From Blasia pusilla (Eukaryota > Marchantiophyta > Marchantiopsida > Blasiales), in the NCBI GenBank assembly GCA_050084515.1, contig CM114271.1, positions 8,928,001-8,992,000 on the forward strand: a DNA stretch of 64,000 bases. The letters are read 5' to 3'. A model generated the notes under the pieces. That model was not told the DNA's origin and did no database searches. It worked only from the letters and a program-made list of their open reading frames with translations. A program made the position numbers and the translations under genes. Numbering within the stretch: position 1 is the first letter of the stretch; every line of letters starts with the position of its first letter. Below, in pieces: positions 11,664 to 22,769 of the stretch.

Positions 11664-11755
<92 letters not shown>
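11661..11755. repeat. (GA)n microsatellite
   Basis: An almost pure GA dinucleotide run of roughly 47 units inside the LTR of Gypsy-1. The related LTR at 53.1-54.2 kb has only a few CT units at the same place, so the array expanded in this copy or shrank in the other. Confidence 0.95.
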
Positions 11756-11757
<2 letters not shown>

Positions 11758-12282
11758 CATGCTTAAGCTCCCCTATAGGTAGAAGACCATGGGCTCAGCT
11801 TGTTAAGTCTCCTACTACCTGAACAAGAAGGGAGAACAAAGGATCAGCAAGGTAAGAGGAGAAGAAGAAGGTGATTGCACTACCTGATCGGTTAGGAGTT
11901 GGGTGTACTTTAGAGGATGTCCTTGGAACATTCAACTAGTCCAAGGCAGCACATTGGAGGACCTTATGCTGCCCTGGTGATTCTTGAGTGTGATTTCTAA
12001 GTAGAGTGTGCTTGTTGGGTTCCACTGGCCACTCCACTTAAAGCACTCAAGAGAAAGGAAGGAGTTTTGGTTAGTAGGGTGAGGATAGTATTGTGATACT
12101 GAAGTGGAGAGAGTTTCTCCAGCCTCTTAAGGTAAAGAGGTGGGGTTTACAGTTCTTAAGGAGTACATCTTGTAGATCTGATCTTCTGATCTGGCCCTAA
12201 GCTCTTACATGGGACCGAACTGGTGGAACTAGCAACATTTTCACCTGGGTTGTGTGCTGGCCATGTATTATTTGGTGAGACA

Positions 12283-12300
12283 TTTTGGCGCGGCGCGGAG
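12283..12300 (+). other. Primer-binding-site-like sequence of Gypsy-1
   Basis: TTTTGGCGCGGCGCGGAG directly follows the ...GAGACA end of the LTR. TGGCGC after a short T run is the usual start of the primer-binding site in Tat/Athila-type plant elements. The rest deviates from that consensus. Confidence 0.5.
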
Positions 12301-12332
12301 AGTGGACTCTGGACCAAAAGTGAAGGAGACTT

Positions 12333-15134
12333 ATGAGTGAGCGGCATCAAAGACATTCAGCAAGGAGGGCACGGAAGGCTGCTGCAGATCACCAAGAAGA
12401 GAAAGAAAGAGCTTCCATAGGAGACTCTTTAGTGGGGAGTTTAAGTTCAGCACCTACTATAGCAGCCGGCTCAGTTCAAGTGGTTCTTGCTCAAGCTACC
12501 TCAGTCAAGATGCCTCCCTCATTTCGAATCAAGTACACCAGATTTTGAGGGGATGGTAGTCAAGATGTGGATGACTGGATGGAACAATACCTAGCAACTT
12601 TGGCAGCCAATAATGAAGGGGATGAAGACACAACCAAGAGGTTGTTTCGTGGGCTGATTGATGGAGAAGCCTTGCGTTGGTACAAGGCCTTGGAGGTTGG
12701 ACAAAAAGCTGATTGGCCAAGGCTGAAGTCAGCATTTGAGCAAGAGTTTAGGGAGATTGGGGCAGATTCAAGGGTGATGTCACGACTGAATTCTATCAAG
12801 ATGAAGGCAAGTGACACACTAAGGAGCTACACCCAGCGTGTCCAGTAGCTGATAGGGAAGTTGTCCATAGTACCACCAACAAACCTTCAGTTGGAGTGGT
12901 TTATTTATGGTCTACGAGAGTTGTTGGATTTTGATGTGAGGAAGGCAGATCCTCAAACATTAGGAGCTGCTGTTGATGTGGCCAAGAGATGTGAGAAGTC
13001 AGCCCTACTATCAGGCCGCTCGGCAGAGAAGAAGCTAAAGAAGAAGGTCAAGTTTGAGGACTCTGATGATAGTGATGAGTACTTGGTGGAGGACAGAGAA
13101 GAGAAGTCTAGCCATCAGAGAGGTAGAGAGACATGTCCATCACAACTCACCAAGGTTGTGAAGGATGAAATGCAGACCTTAAGGGCAGCCATAGAGGAGG
13201 TGAAGGTGCAGATGGCTGATATCAAGAAGAACCGCAAGGCAGTCCCTATGACCCGCACTAATATTTGGTGCACCCGATGCAAGAAGGAGGGTCACTTCTC
13301 TCATGATTGTCAAGTTGATTGGAGGATGATCCAAGAGATGGAGCTAAACTCTCAGGAGCTAGAGCTCAAGGACATAGAGTGTCTTTATGCTATTCAACAA
13401 GGAGCTCTACGTGTTGATATTAGAGCTAGACCAGGGAGTTCAATACCAAGAATCCCTGGTGCTTGTTGGGAATGTGGGGAGGTTGGACATATCTCACCTG
13501 AGTGCCCACACCAAAGGATGCCTGGGGAGTACATCTTGTTGTGTAGAAATTGCAGGGAAGAGGGGCACAAGGCTTCCAGGTGCCCAAAGCCTGTGCAACT
13601 TAGAGTGTTTCCCCGCTATACCCCAATCCCACCTAGGGAAGAGACAGTCCTCAACTGGTCCAACAAGGTAGCAGTAGAGCAGCAACCAAGGGACGAGGGC
13701 ACGACTTCAAATGTCAGATGGATCCAGGACTATGAAGAGGAGAATGTGTGGAGAGTGTCTACCAGGAGGCAAACCAATGAAGAGAAGGGCAAAGGGCCTG
13801 CAAGAGAGGAGATCAGATCAGGTGGAGAAGAGGAGGAAGAAGCTCCAGCCTTTGAGTTGCCTGATGTTACTGAAGAAGTGCTAGCCCACTTGGAAGAGCT
13901 ACATACCAAGGAGGGAGAGGCCAGTACCAAGAAGACTACAATGGTGGTAAGACCCTCTTTGTCCCCTGCAGCCATAAGGGAGTTGCACAACAACATCATG
14001 TTGGACATTGAGAAGAGGTTAGCTGAAGTCACCATTGGGCAGTTGTTGAAGGATAATCCAAGGTACCGAAAGCAAGTGTTGGATGTAGTAGAGACCAAGA
14101 GGAGGAAGAGGCTCCCACCTACCATTTCAGAGGTGAGGTACAGTGAAGTGGAGGATTGGGAAGCACCTGAGATCAACACTGAGATTGAAGGGTGTTTGAT
14201 CACAAGGGTACCAGTGGATGGAGGTTCAGGTGTGAATGTCATGATGGACCAAACTGCTGTTGACCTGGGTTACACCATATTCGAGCCTACCCCAAAGATA
14301 TTGAGGATGGCTAACCAAGAGGAAGTGGTACCAGTGGGTAAGTTATCTCAGGTAGTTACTAGGATGGGAGAGTTGGAGTATAAGCTGAACTATGTAGTAA
14401 TCAGGCTACCCATTCCTCCTACATTCCAAGTTTTGTTGGGAAGGCCTTGGCTATACAAGGCAGGAATTTTGGAGGATTGGAAGAAGAAGGAGTTTAGGAT
14501 TGGTTCAGTAAGGATCCCATGGGGGCTTCCAGCATACCAAGGTGAGACAATAGCAAGCTCCATGGGGTACACGACTGAGAGTGAGGAAGTAGAAGAAGAA
14601 GAGCAAGCTTCATATTGCTGGATGGTGGTGAATGCCTTCAAGACAGCAACAGAAAGAGAGTTTGACTTCAACCAACCAGAGGAAGAGCATGTGCAGGTCA
14701 AGGAAGGTGAAGAGCCAGAGGACACCACCAAGACTTGGCCTCTTACATCAAATGAAGGAGATCAAACAAGACTAGCTATGGGGAAGAAGAAGAAGAATGA
14801 GCATGCCCTAGGAGAACTTGATGTCCCACTCACCAGTGCCTGGGTGCACCAGCAACTAATGGAGGATCCAGGTATGAAGGGCTATCATGAGACCTTTGGA
14901 AGAGAGCAAGAGGAGGACCTCTCCGTTGTTGTAAAACCAATTCAGTATGAGAAGATGAGTCTTACGCCAGATATGGAGTTCTATGTAGGGAGGACTATCC
15001 AGGAGGTGGAGAAAGAAGCCTACAAGGAGTTGTTGCTAGAGTTCAAGGATGTGTTTTCTTGGTCACATCATGACTTGACTGAATCTCCCGAGTATGGAGA
15101 ACATCGAATAGACTTGAAGGAGGATGCACCATAG
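12333..15134 (+). pseudogene. Gypsy-1 gag and protease polyprotein (Ty3/gypsy, non-chromodomain)
   Basis: One frame from ATG at 12333 to the stop at 15134, with in-frame TGA at 12546 and TAG at 12846. The order is a gag capsid-like region (EALRWYKAL, FEQEFREIG), a charged linker, three CCHC zinc knuckles (CTRCKKEGHFSHDC near 13270, CWECGEVGHISPEC near 13465, CRNCREEGHKASRC near 13540) and an aspartic protease with VDGGSGVNVM near 14215 and VLLGRPWLYKAG near 14430. The 757-codon tail after the second stop is unusually intact for this window. A frameshift at about 15134 separates it from RT. Confidence 0.93.
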
Positions 15135-15135
15135 T

Positions 15136-17393
15136 TAGGCAAAGGCAATCAGGCTCAATCCAAAGTACTCCTTGAAGGTGAAGGAGGAGTTGGATAAGCT
15201 ATTGGAAGCAGGATTTATCTATCCTATAAAACATAGTGAGTGGGTATCCCCCATTGTGATTGTGCCAAAGAAGGTGGGAGCTGATGGAATAGCCAAGATC
15301 AGAGTTTGTCAAGACTATAGAAAGTTGAATGAGGCTACCAAGAAGGACTTCTACCCGCGCCCTTCATCGATATCATATTGGACCATGTAGCCGGGTCATA
15401 CGGTGTACACTTTCTTGGACGGTATGTCGGGTACTACTGACCTTCATCAGAGTTGGAGACCAGATCTACACTACATTCACCACTGATTGGGGGACTTATG
15501 CATTTCGTAGGATGCCCTTTGGATTGTGTAATGCTCCAGATACATTTCAGGGGATCATGACAGACATTTTCCATGATTTCTTGAGGCATTTTCTAGAGGT
15601 CTTCATCGATGATTTTGCAGTTTTCAGTGAAAGGGAGGAGCATCTACAACATTTGAGGCTTACCTTTTAAAGATTTAAGGAAGCCAATCTGAAGTTAAAC
15701 CCAAGAAAGTGCTTCATTGGGATGGAGAGTGGGATACTGTTGGGGCATAGAGTATCAGCCGAGGGGATTGCTGTAGACCTGGATAAAGTGACCACCATCT
15801 TGGCTCTCAAAGCACCCACTAGTGTGAAAGAAGTTCGAGGCTTCCTTGGCATGGTTGGTTATTATAGGAGGTTTATAGAGGGATATGCTAAGATTGCTCT
15901 CCCATTGACTATCGCGCCCCTACTCTCCTTGAACGTCAATCTTTAGTGTTGCGGAAGCGTACGTTCAGTAGGTCACGAACTCATCGCCGATCTGCACCCA
16001 AACACGCACTCTCGTTAGTTGGGTCTGGGCCAACTAGCGTTCCAACCCACCGAGTCCTCAACTCGGCGTCTCATCAAGCTCAACCTTCCTTAGTTCCTAG
16101 TTTCCAAAACATGGCAAGTCCTTCAAGACTTGGAACAGACTTCCTGGTTAGTCCAGGGATCTGAAACGGCACTTGCGCGCCTAGCGATCCCAACTATTCA
16201 ACGTTCCTCGGGTGAGTTCCGAACCGAGACCCAAGTAAGTGAGTCGCGGGGTGGAATCCAAGAGGGATGTCTAAAATCGCCTCAATGGACTTGGTGCAGG
16301 TTTTCCAACCCAACCCCCAAACTCGCGTTCCGTTCCATGCCCTTGAGGCGCCCAAGGTGGGGTTTGGGTTCCAAGCACTCTCGGAGACCTTCCCCCTTAC
16401 TAGTACTTCTGGGGTTCTCCAATAACCCCTCCCCTTTGGAAAAAGAGGGTCGGGCCCTTCATTGTGGCCCTCAACCCGACTCCACTTATAGTCTTTTTCG
16501 GGTTTTTTCTCAGATGCTGCTTATGCGTTTGCAGTGATTTTTAATGCGTTTGGACCGGCTCTTCATATGCTTTCCAACGCACCCTTATTTGATCCAAACG
16601 CATCTTGGCGCTAAAAGTTATGGCCATAAATACAGTCGGAAACTCTCAAACGCTAGTGGCGTCCCAAATCCGGATCTTTCCTTTGGCAACCCACTTCCTA
16701 GACTCGACTTCTTTCAAGTCTCATTCCGCGTTTGGTCCAGGTTTTTCGGTCGCGACCATAACATCTGAAATGCGACTCCTCGCTCGCGTCTCGTCTTATG
16801 TCTCTTCTTTGAGACTACTCCAACGCGCAAACCATCTTAGCGTGAGCCCGCTAATGTTCTGATGTTCCGCTTGGCACTTGTTTGGTCATGAGGGTCGCGA
16901 CATTGACCGAGTTGTTGAAGAAGGAGGCTACATTCCATTGGGCAGATCGCCAAGAGGAAGTCTTTAGGGAGCTCAAGGCAAGGATGGTGAAGGCACCCAT
17001 GATGGCAGCACCAAGGTTTGATAGAGAGTTCCATGTAACTGGTGATGCTTCTGGATTTTGCATAGGAATTATATTGTGGCAGTATGGAGATGACAAAAAG
17101 AGGAGAGGCCAATTTATTATGCTAGTAGGCAGTTGAGTTCCGCTGAGAGAAACTACAGCACTACTGAGAGAGAGTGCTTGTCTATCATTTGTGCGTGTAA
17201 GAAGTTCAGGCATTACCTCCTCGGCTATGATGTGGTCTTTCACATTGATCATGATGCCATCAAACATTTGGTCAACAAGGCTGATCTATCCGGCAGAGTT
17301 GCAAGGTGGGTTATGCTGCTACAAGAGTTCCAATACCAGATCAAGGTGAAGCCAGTGATGGGGAACAAGAATGTTGACTACCCGTCAGGCTAG
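15136..17393 (+). pseudogene. Gypsy-1 reverse transcriptase and RNase H, split by a solo LTR
   Basis: RT begins with KEELDKLLEAGFIYPI and VCQDYRKLNEATKKDF (15172-15390), shifts frame, and continues with AFRRMPFGLCNAP and the catalytic FIDDF near 15605, then FLGMVGYYRRFI. After the insertion at 15910-16902 it resumes with FHWADRQEEVF, GDASGF (RNase H first Asp), ERECLSII and IDHDAIKHLV up to 17393. It uses FIDD rather than YIDD. Several frameshifts make it non-functional. Confidence 0.93.
15910..16902 (-). mobile_element. Solo LTR of the chromovirus family, target duplication TTGAC
   Basis: A 993-bp LTR starting TATCGCGCCCC (normally TGTCGCG) and ending GGTCGCGACA, colinear with the chromovirus LTRs at 41-48 kb. 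TTGAC flanks it at 15905-15909 and 16903-16907. Removing one TTGAC and the LTR restores continuous RT-RNase H homology, so it is younger than the Gypsy-1 copy it hit. Orientation is given relative to the full element. Confidence 0.95.
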
Positions 17394-17394
17394 A

Positions 17395-17952
17395 GGAGGA
17401 AGAGATGAGAAACTCTATTGTTGCCAAGTTTCTGATGAACACCTCTTTGCCATTTCAGAAGAAGGGGACGAGTATGCTGAGATTAGAAGGTATCTCAAAG
17501 AGGAAGTTGTTCCACCCTCGAACTCTCAAAAACAAAAGATGTTTATGGTTAAGGCAGGGCCATATGCATTGATCGAGGATGTCTTTGTTCAAACTTGGAC
17601 CAGATGACAGGTTGAGAAGGTGTGTGAGTAAGGGAGAAAGTCTGAGAATCATGCACACATTCCACTCAGGAGAGGAGGGGGGTCACTTTCGAGTGGAGAC
17701 CACCATCAAGAAGATTCGAACTGCAGGGTACAAGTGGCCTACCCTCCATAGAGATGTGCACAAGTACATCAGAAGTTGTGACCCTTACCAACATTCAGGC
17801 AAACCTTCAGTTAAGGATCACTGGCCACTCACACCTATCATCCTTTTCGGTCCTTTTGCTAAGTGAGGAATTGACTTCATTGGTCCTATCACTCCTGCTA
17901 GTAAGGGCCATAGAAATAGGTACATTATTCTAGCCACTGATTATGCTACTAA
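17395..17952 (+). pseudogene. Gypsy-1 integrase, N-terminal part, truncated
   Basis: Contains the zinc-binding HHCC region (FHSGEEGGHF ... YIRSCDPYQH, last Cys changed to His) and the first catalytic Asp in GIDFIGPITPA. It ends after ATDYATKW near 17952, where it jumps directly into the integrase tail of the terminal unit. The middle of the catalytic core, with the second Asp and the Glu, is deleted. Frameshifts and stops are frequent. Confidence 0.88.
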
Positions 17953-18990
17953 GTGGAAGATGAGGTTTGATAACCGAATACGGCATGATCCAGTGAAGGA
18001 GGGGGACATGGTGCTGATGTATGATAGTCGACCCCAAAAGTTTCCAGGAAAGCTGCACATTTGACTGCTTGGGCCTTATCAGGTGAAGCGCATCCAAGGG
18101 AGTGATGAGAGCAGGTGGAGCTGAAGAGCATCCAGGGGAGTGATGAGATCAGGTGAAGAGCATCCAGGGGAGTGATGAGAGCAGGTGGAGCTGAAGAGCA
18201 TCCAAGGGAGTGATGAGATCAGGTGAAGAGCATCCAGGGGAGTGATGAGAGCAGGTGGAGCTGAAGAGCATCCAGGGGAGTGATGAGATCAGGTGAAGAG
18301 CATCCAAGGAAGTGATGAGAGCAGGTGGAGCTGAAGAGCATCCAAGGGAGTGATGAGAGCAGGTGTGGAGTCAAGAGCATCCAGGGGAGTAATGAGAGAG
18401 TGTGGAGTCAAGAGCATCCAAGGAAGCTCGAACCAGCTTGAGAAGAAGCAAGCATGGGAAGAATGTAAAGGTAGGTCTTACCTTCAAGCATGTCCAAGAG
18501 ACAAGTCGAGCCTATGCCATCAATCGCTCAAGAGACTTTAGTTAGGACACGTTAAGTAGATGAGGTAGAAATTTTGCAAGAGATGCCTTGGAGTAGATGC
18601 TTAGGGGAGGTAGATTTGTAGGAAGGTAGGAACCCAGAATGCCAGAGAAGCCCAAGTGGGAAGAGGGCTCTCAGCTTCACTTATAAATACTCTGTTGGGT
18701 TTGCTTGAAGGCGAGCATATACATGCTGTTGGCTAGTAGACAATTGATCTCTTGAGCCAAGCTAACCAGCAGAGTTATGTGCTCCTAGATCTAGGAAGTG
18801 TGTAGTGTGCTTGAAGGGGGCTGAGACTAAGAAGGTCTCCCATGTACTCGATGATTTTATGATACACAGAAGGTAGCCCAGTGAAATGAGTTCACTCCAT
18901 TGCCCTGTATCTGAGTATGTGCATGATTGAGTGATGAGTTGGGGGGCTTGATGAAGGGAGATTCTTGGAGCTGATTCAATTGATTATTCA
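17953..18990 (+). mobile_element. 3' terminal unit of Gypsy-1, truncated at both ends
   Basis: Matches 10420-11465 closely: integrase tail, minisatellite (about 18085-18425), polypurine-like TTAGGGGAGGTAG at 18601-18613 and the first part of the LTR from 18617. It breaks off near 18990 (TTGATTATTCAA), so the 3' end and target duplication are lost. Together with 10017-12282 it brackets the internal region, which makes this one old element rather than several. Confidence 0.85.
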
Positions 18991-19187
18991 AATTGTGTGG
19001 CTCTACTTTTGAATATTTTTTGCATTGTCGATTAGTTTCTGACAAACTGAAACTTGTGTTCTTTGAATCCAAAATTTGTTGTATACACTGCTAGCGTTTT
19101 GCAACTTGTTTGATTTTGACAAGTCAAAATTTGAATTTTTGCTATTCTATGTATGGTGTTAGGATTGTGTCTCTCATAACCTATTCT

Positions 19188-19850
19188 TGCAATCCGTCAG
19201 ATTCTGATGGGTTGCATGTATGAATGTAGATTTCCTATCATTTCTTCATATGGATGTGAAGTTCCTAAAATTTTGCAGTTTTCCTGTCTTGCTAACTCTT
19301 GGATACCAATATCTTGCAAGAAGTCTATTTGTTGTCCTACTTCTTTTATTTTTCTTACCCTTGATGAGTCATGTCTGTTTTCAATTTTTCCTCGTCTCCT
19401 ATCTTGCAACTTGTTGGATTCCAACGGGTTGCATGACTAAATAGTTGGAACCTAACTTCATCTTTCTTTCATCATGTCTTGCAACCTGTCGGATTCCGAC
19501 AAGTTGCATGTCTAAATGGAACCTAGGAGTTTCATGCATTTCTCTACTTTCATATGTATGTTACGTTCCTATTTCTTTCAAATTTTTAGTGGTAATTTTT
19601 CAGTATAATCCTACAATGGTCATGTCTAATTCCGACAGGTTGCTTGTAGTGTCTATAGTAATCTTTCGTTCTTCATTTTTTCTTACCTCCTTTTTCTGTC
19701 ATCCAACTTGTCGGATTCGATAGGTTGCATATAGGATGATTCCCTTGTATTCATTTCTTTCTCTTTCTTCACTTGTTATGTCACTATTATTTCTTGACTT
19801 CTAACATCTAGCAATCTGTCGGATTTCGATAGATTTGGCGGGTTGATTGC
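19188..19850. repeat. P1 palindrome cluster in otherwise AT-rich non-coding DNA
   Basis: Copies near 19190-19216, 19403-19430, 19481-19507 and 19703-19729, and halves near 19630 and 19812. In the first, CAGA on the left faces TCTG on the right; in the second, GTTGG faces CCAAC. These paired changes keep the stem. The spacing is irregular. Confidence 0.8.
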
Positions 19851-19859
19851 TTCTCTTTT

Positions 19860-21910
19860 CCTCTCCATCCTACCTTTTAGGCATTCTTCTTGGCTTCCTT
19901 TACATGTAACATGTGTGTTTAAACAGAGTTGCCAAACGCCCATCAGCCTTGTAATGAACCACTCAAGGAAAAAGGTACTCTTTTAATCGCAAAGTATTAA
20001 GTTCGTTCCCAAGAGATCATTGTTTCCCGAGTTAAGAGAGGTTTTATAAGAAATATCAAGAATAACTCCTTCTTCACTAAGCACTTCACCAGTTTCAATA
20101 ACTAAGTCTTCACTAGTACAAAAGAACAAAATGATTTTCTTCCCTCTTGGAAAAGACTCTTCTCAAGTGCTGGAAAGAATCCTACAAATCTTGGATACCA
20201 AAACTTCAACAAGATCCTCGAAGAGGTCTCAAGAAGGTTGCGGCTCATCCTACTTTCATAACTTAATCTGTCATGGCAGGTTTCTCACTATCTAACATCT
20301 TTCATACGGTCTTCTTGATTCTCCTTTTGAAATTATGAGATCAAAGACTCAACTCTCATCCATAGTGAAGCCCAATAAGATTGGCGTTCAACTCCGCACC
20401 TCAAAAAGAATGAGAGAAGACATTTCTACTGCATCAAAGAGTGGAGGGAACTAGAAAGTAGTACAAGCTTCAGAGGGTATAGGACTCTTTAGCTTGGATC
20501 ATCCCCAAAGACTTCTCCACACAATCCACCAAAAGTATTTGGAAACTCAAGACACAAGGGAATGACCCCGTGCTCTTCTGCTTTATCTTTTTAATAGTCT
20601 CATTACAATTCGTGATTGACCTTCCTACTTTCTTCTAAATTTCTAACTATCAATTCCATGGTTCAAATCCTCCAACCCTTCATTTCCCTTAAGTCGGTTG
20701 GTATCTCTTCCGCTTCCATCTAAACCTCTACGCCCTTCCATTTCTAACTTCCACAACTTCCGTGACGGTTCATTATTTACGGACTTTGTAGTCTTCACAA
20801 TCTTCGCAGTTTCCGCACGAAGATTCCTTTGGATCCTCCGCTGCAAAGAAGAAGTCTTTTACATGTCTTTCTTGATAGTATTTGCCATCTTCTCGTAGTG
20901 CGATCTTCGCTACAAAGCACCCGCACCTCTTACTCTTACTTCTTTCCAACTATTTTCTTACTCTTACACAATTCTCACTCCTCCAAGACAATTCCTTGAT
21001 CTTCCAATCTCCTTGTCTTCTCAATGGAGTTTCACTGACTAGCCTTATCAAGTACTCTTCCAACTATTTCTCTTCCTCTATTCATATTTACAATCTTCTA
21101 CGAAATCTTCAATCTTCAATCTTCCGTCATAAGGACTTTTACCTATTTCTGTACAAAAAAACATCCCAACTACAAAATGTTCAAAAGAGTGGGTTATCAC
21201 AAGCCTCCTAAAGACTCCATGTACCCATTCCTTAGCCAAGATTCTAACTCATTGGTGGCCTCCGGGTCTTCTGAGTCATTGTTGGCAATATTGCAATCCT
21301 AGACTTTCTACTAAACTCACCAAATCACATGTTATATTTTCCAATTCCTTTATCTCCAAGACTGTCATCATTGAGTGAAAAAATCCCATCTGATGGATCT
21401 GCATTGATAAGATACCATCCTACCAACAACACTGGCCTACATAGAGAGTGATTTTAGCATATCTAAAGTGGTATCCACTGTTCCATCTTCACATCTTAGT
21501 ATTAAAAATGATGTTAGTTTGTGCCCCAATGTGGTCCACTTCTTACTCTCTTCAAAACATTTCTTGCATTTGAAGTAGAGGAGATAAATTAAAATAGTGG
21601 AAATTTTTTAAGAGAGGTTAAGGATTTTGGCTCCTTTTTTTTTTAAAGAAAGACTCCCCTCTCTTACTCTCTCCTATCAGAATACCAGCCCCCAACAAAT
21701 GTCACCAATGTCAGTTACATTAGTTTTCTTCAATGAAAGCCATCAAATTCACAGAAACAACTGTCGAACATTGTGCAACCTCTCGAAAGTTGGGTCGGTG
21801 TCAAGGTTGGCGAGCTGCTCTGGAGCAGCAAGAAGTAATTGCACTCGAAACTCTTTTAATGTACAAGAGTTATAAGAATTGATTTTTTTATGATGATTTA
21901 TGGGGTTCAA
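19860..21910. other. Two kilobases without a recognisable gene
   Basis: AT-rich, pyrimidine-rich sequence with only short open frames. No transposon domain, RNA gene or clear tandem repeat was seen. The stretch near 19975-20035 (CTTTTAATCGCAAAG, CCCAAGAGATCATTG) resembles transposon leader sequence but could not be assigned. Confidence 0.4.
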
Positions 21911-21914
21911 TCCC

Positions 21915-22448
21915 CAAGAGGATCACTCTTGTCCGAAAAAGGAAGTTAAAGTGTGTCGTTTATATGAGGTTGATAATTATGTTGATACAAAATAGATTCA
22001 AACATTCATCTGCTTATTCTCCTTCTCACAAGTACCAAGATTTTTCCTTTCTTCTCTTCTCTCAAGTGGAATCAAATGAACGCTCAGGCATATTCATACT
22101 CAGCACCAAAGAACCTCATAGAGATCTCATCAACGAGATGGCTTCTCCTACTTTCCGCCCTCAATCTGTCTTTGCAGGCTACTCTATGTCGGACAAATTT
22201 CTCACATCTCGATGTTGATTATTCTATTGGTGAAATTTTCTCTCCCAATCCACTCCTCACTCTACAAACCCAATAAGAATTCTCAGACATATGTATCGCA
22301 CATCAGAATGAAGGAATGAGTTCTTTACTATTCCATCAAGAACAAGAAAGCTTCAAAGTGTATACAAGCACGAGAGAGTACGAATCTCTCGCTCGGACCA
22401 TTCCTATAGCGTAAGGATATCGTAAGAGAATGATCTTGATAACTACGT
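21915..22448 (+). repeat. LTR-like repeat X, copy 1
   Basis: About 530 bp that match, in reverse complement, both 39000-39525 and 39948-40455. Shared landmarks are ACAAAATAGATTCAAACATTC, CCTCATAGAGATCTCA, CCATCAAGAACAAGAAAG and CGTAAGAGAATGAT. No coding domain is present. It is most likely a solo LTR or part of a small non-autonomous LTR element. Confidence 0.7.
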
Positions 22449-22576
22449 TGATGATCTTGTCGTGCAAATACACATTGCTGCCAACATACATCGGCTATCA
22501 TGCACACACAAATCTAAGATCAATCTAACTATCAATCCTAACATCTCTACACATGAATGATTGGACAACCCCAGTA

Positions 22577-22689
22577 TGAAGTTGAATACGAATTGTAAAC
22601 TCTGATGAAATTTGCAATCAACTGTGCTTCATCTAAACAACCATACTCATGATTCTGATATGCATTGGTGTGATAGCAAGAGAAAGGGT
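22577..22689. repeat. 110-bp repeat Y, copy 1
   Basis: ATGAAGTTGAATACGAATTG through ...CAAGAGAAAG matches 36113-36217 at about 90 percent by eye. It abuts the broken copia LTR at 22690. Unassigned. Confidence 0.75.
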
Positions 22690-22769
22690 TTAGCTTCCCT
22701 ACTTTGTGTGAGTACCAAATATAGCACTTCATGTGTCTCATGAGCTTGACTGTAACTCAATTTTCAATA
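22690..22769 (-). repeat. Partial 3' LTR of the copia element
   Basis: Starts TATTGAAAATTGAG after the polypurine tract and matches the start of the 5' LTR (27777 downwards) for about 80 bp. It is then replaced by repeat Y. The pol frame runs through the polypurine tract and stops with TGA at 22757-22759, inside the LTR. Confidence 0.9.

Larger units (their letters stand above)
10017..12282 (+). mobile_element. 5' terminal unit of Gypsy-1 (long LTR, or integrase tail plus LTR)
   Basis: A 2.27-kb unit beginning TGTACGCCC and ending ...GAGACA, directly followed by a primer-binding-site-like sequence and gag. A homologous unit in the other orientation at 53080-55063 has the same ends (TGTGCGCCCC ... 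GAGACA) and a near-perfect target duplication, which argues that the whole unit behaves as one LTR. A shorter alternative is an LTR at 11089-12282, since TTAGGGGGAGGTAG just before 11089 looks like a polypurine tract. Inside are an integrase C-terminal reading frame, a minisatellite and a GA microsatellite. Confidence 0.65.

Noticed and set aside
13730-14242. 170-codon minus-strand open frame
   Set aside because: Shadow of the Gypsy-1 gag-protease frame, Ser/Thr-rich because its codons are the reverse of Glu/Asp/Val codons.
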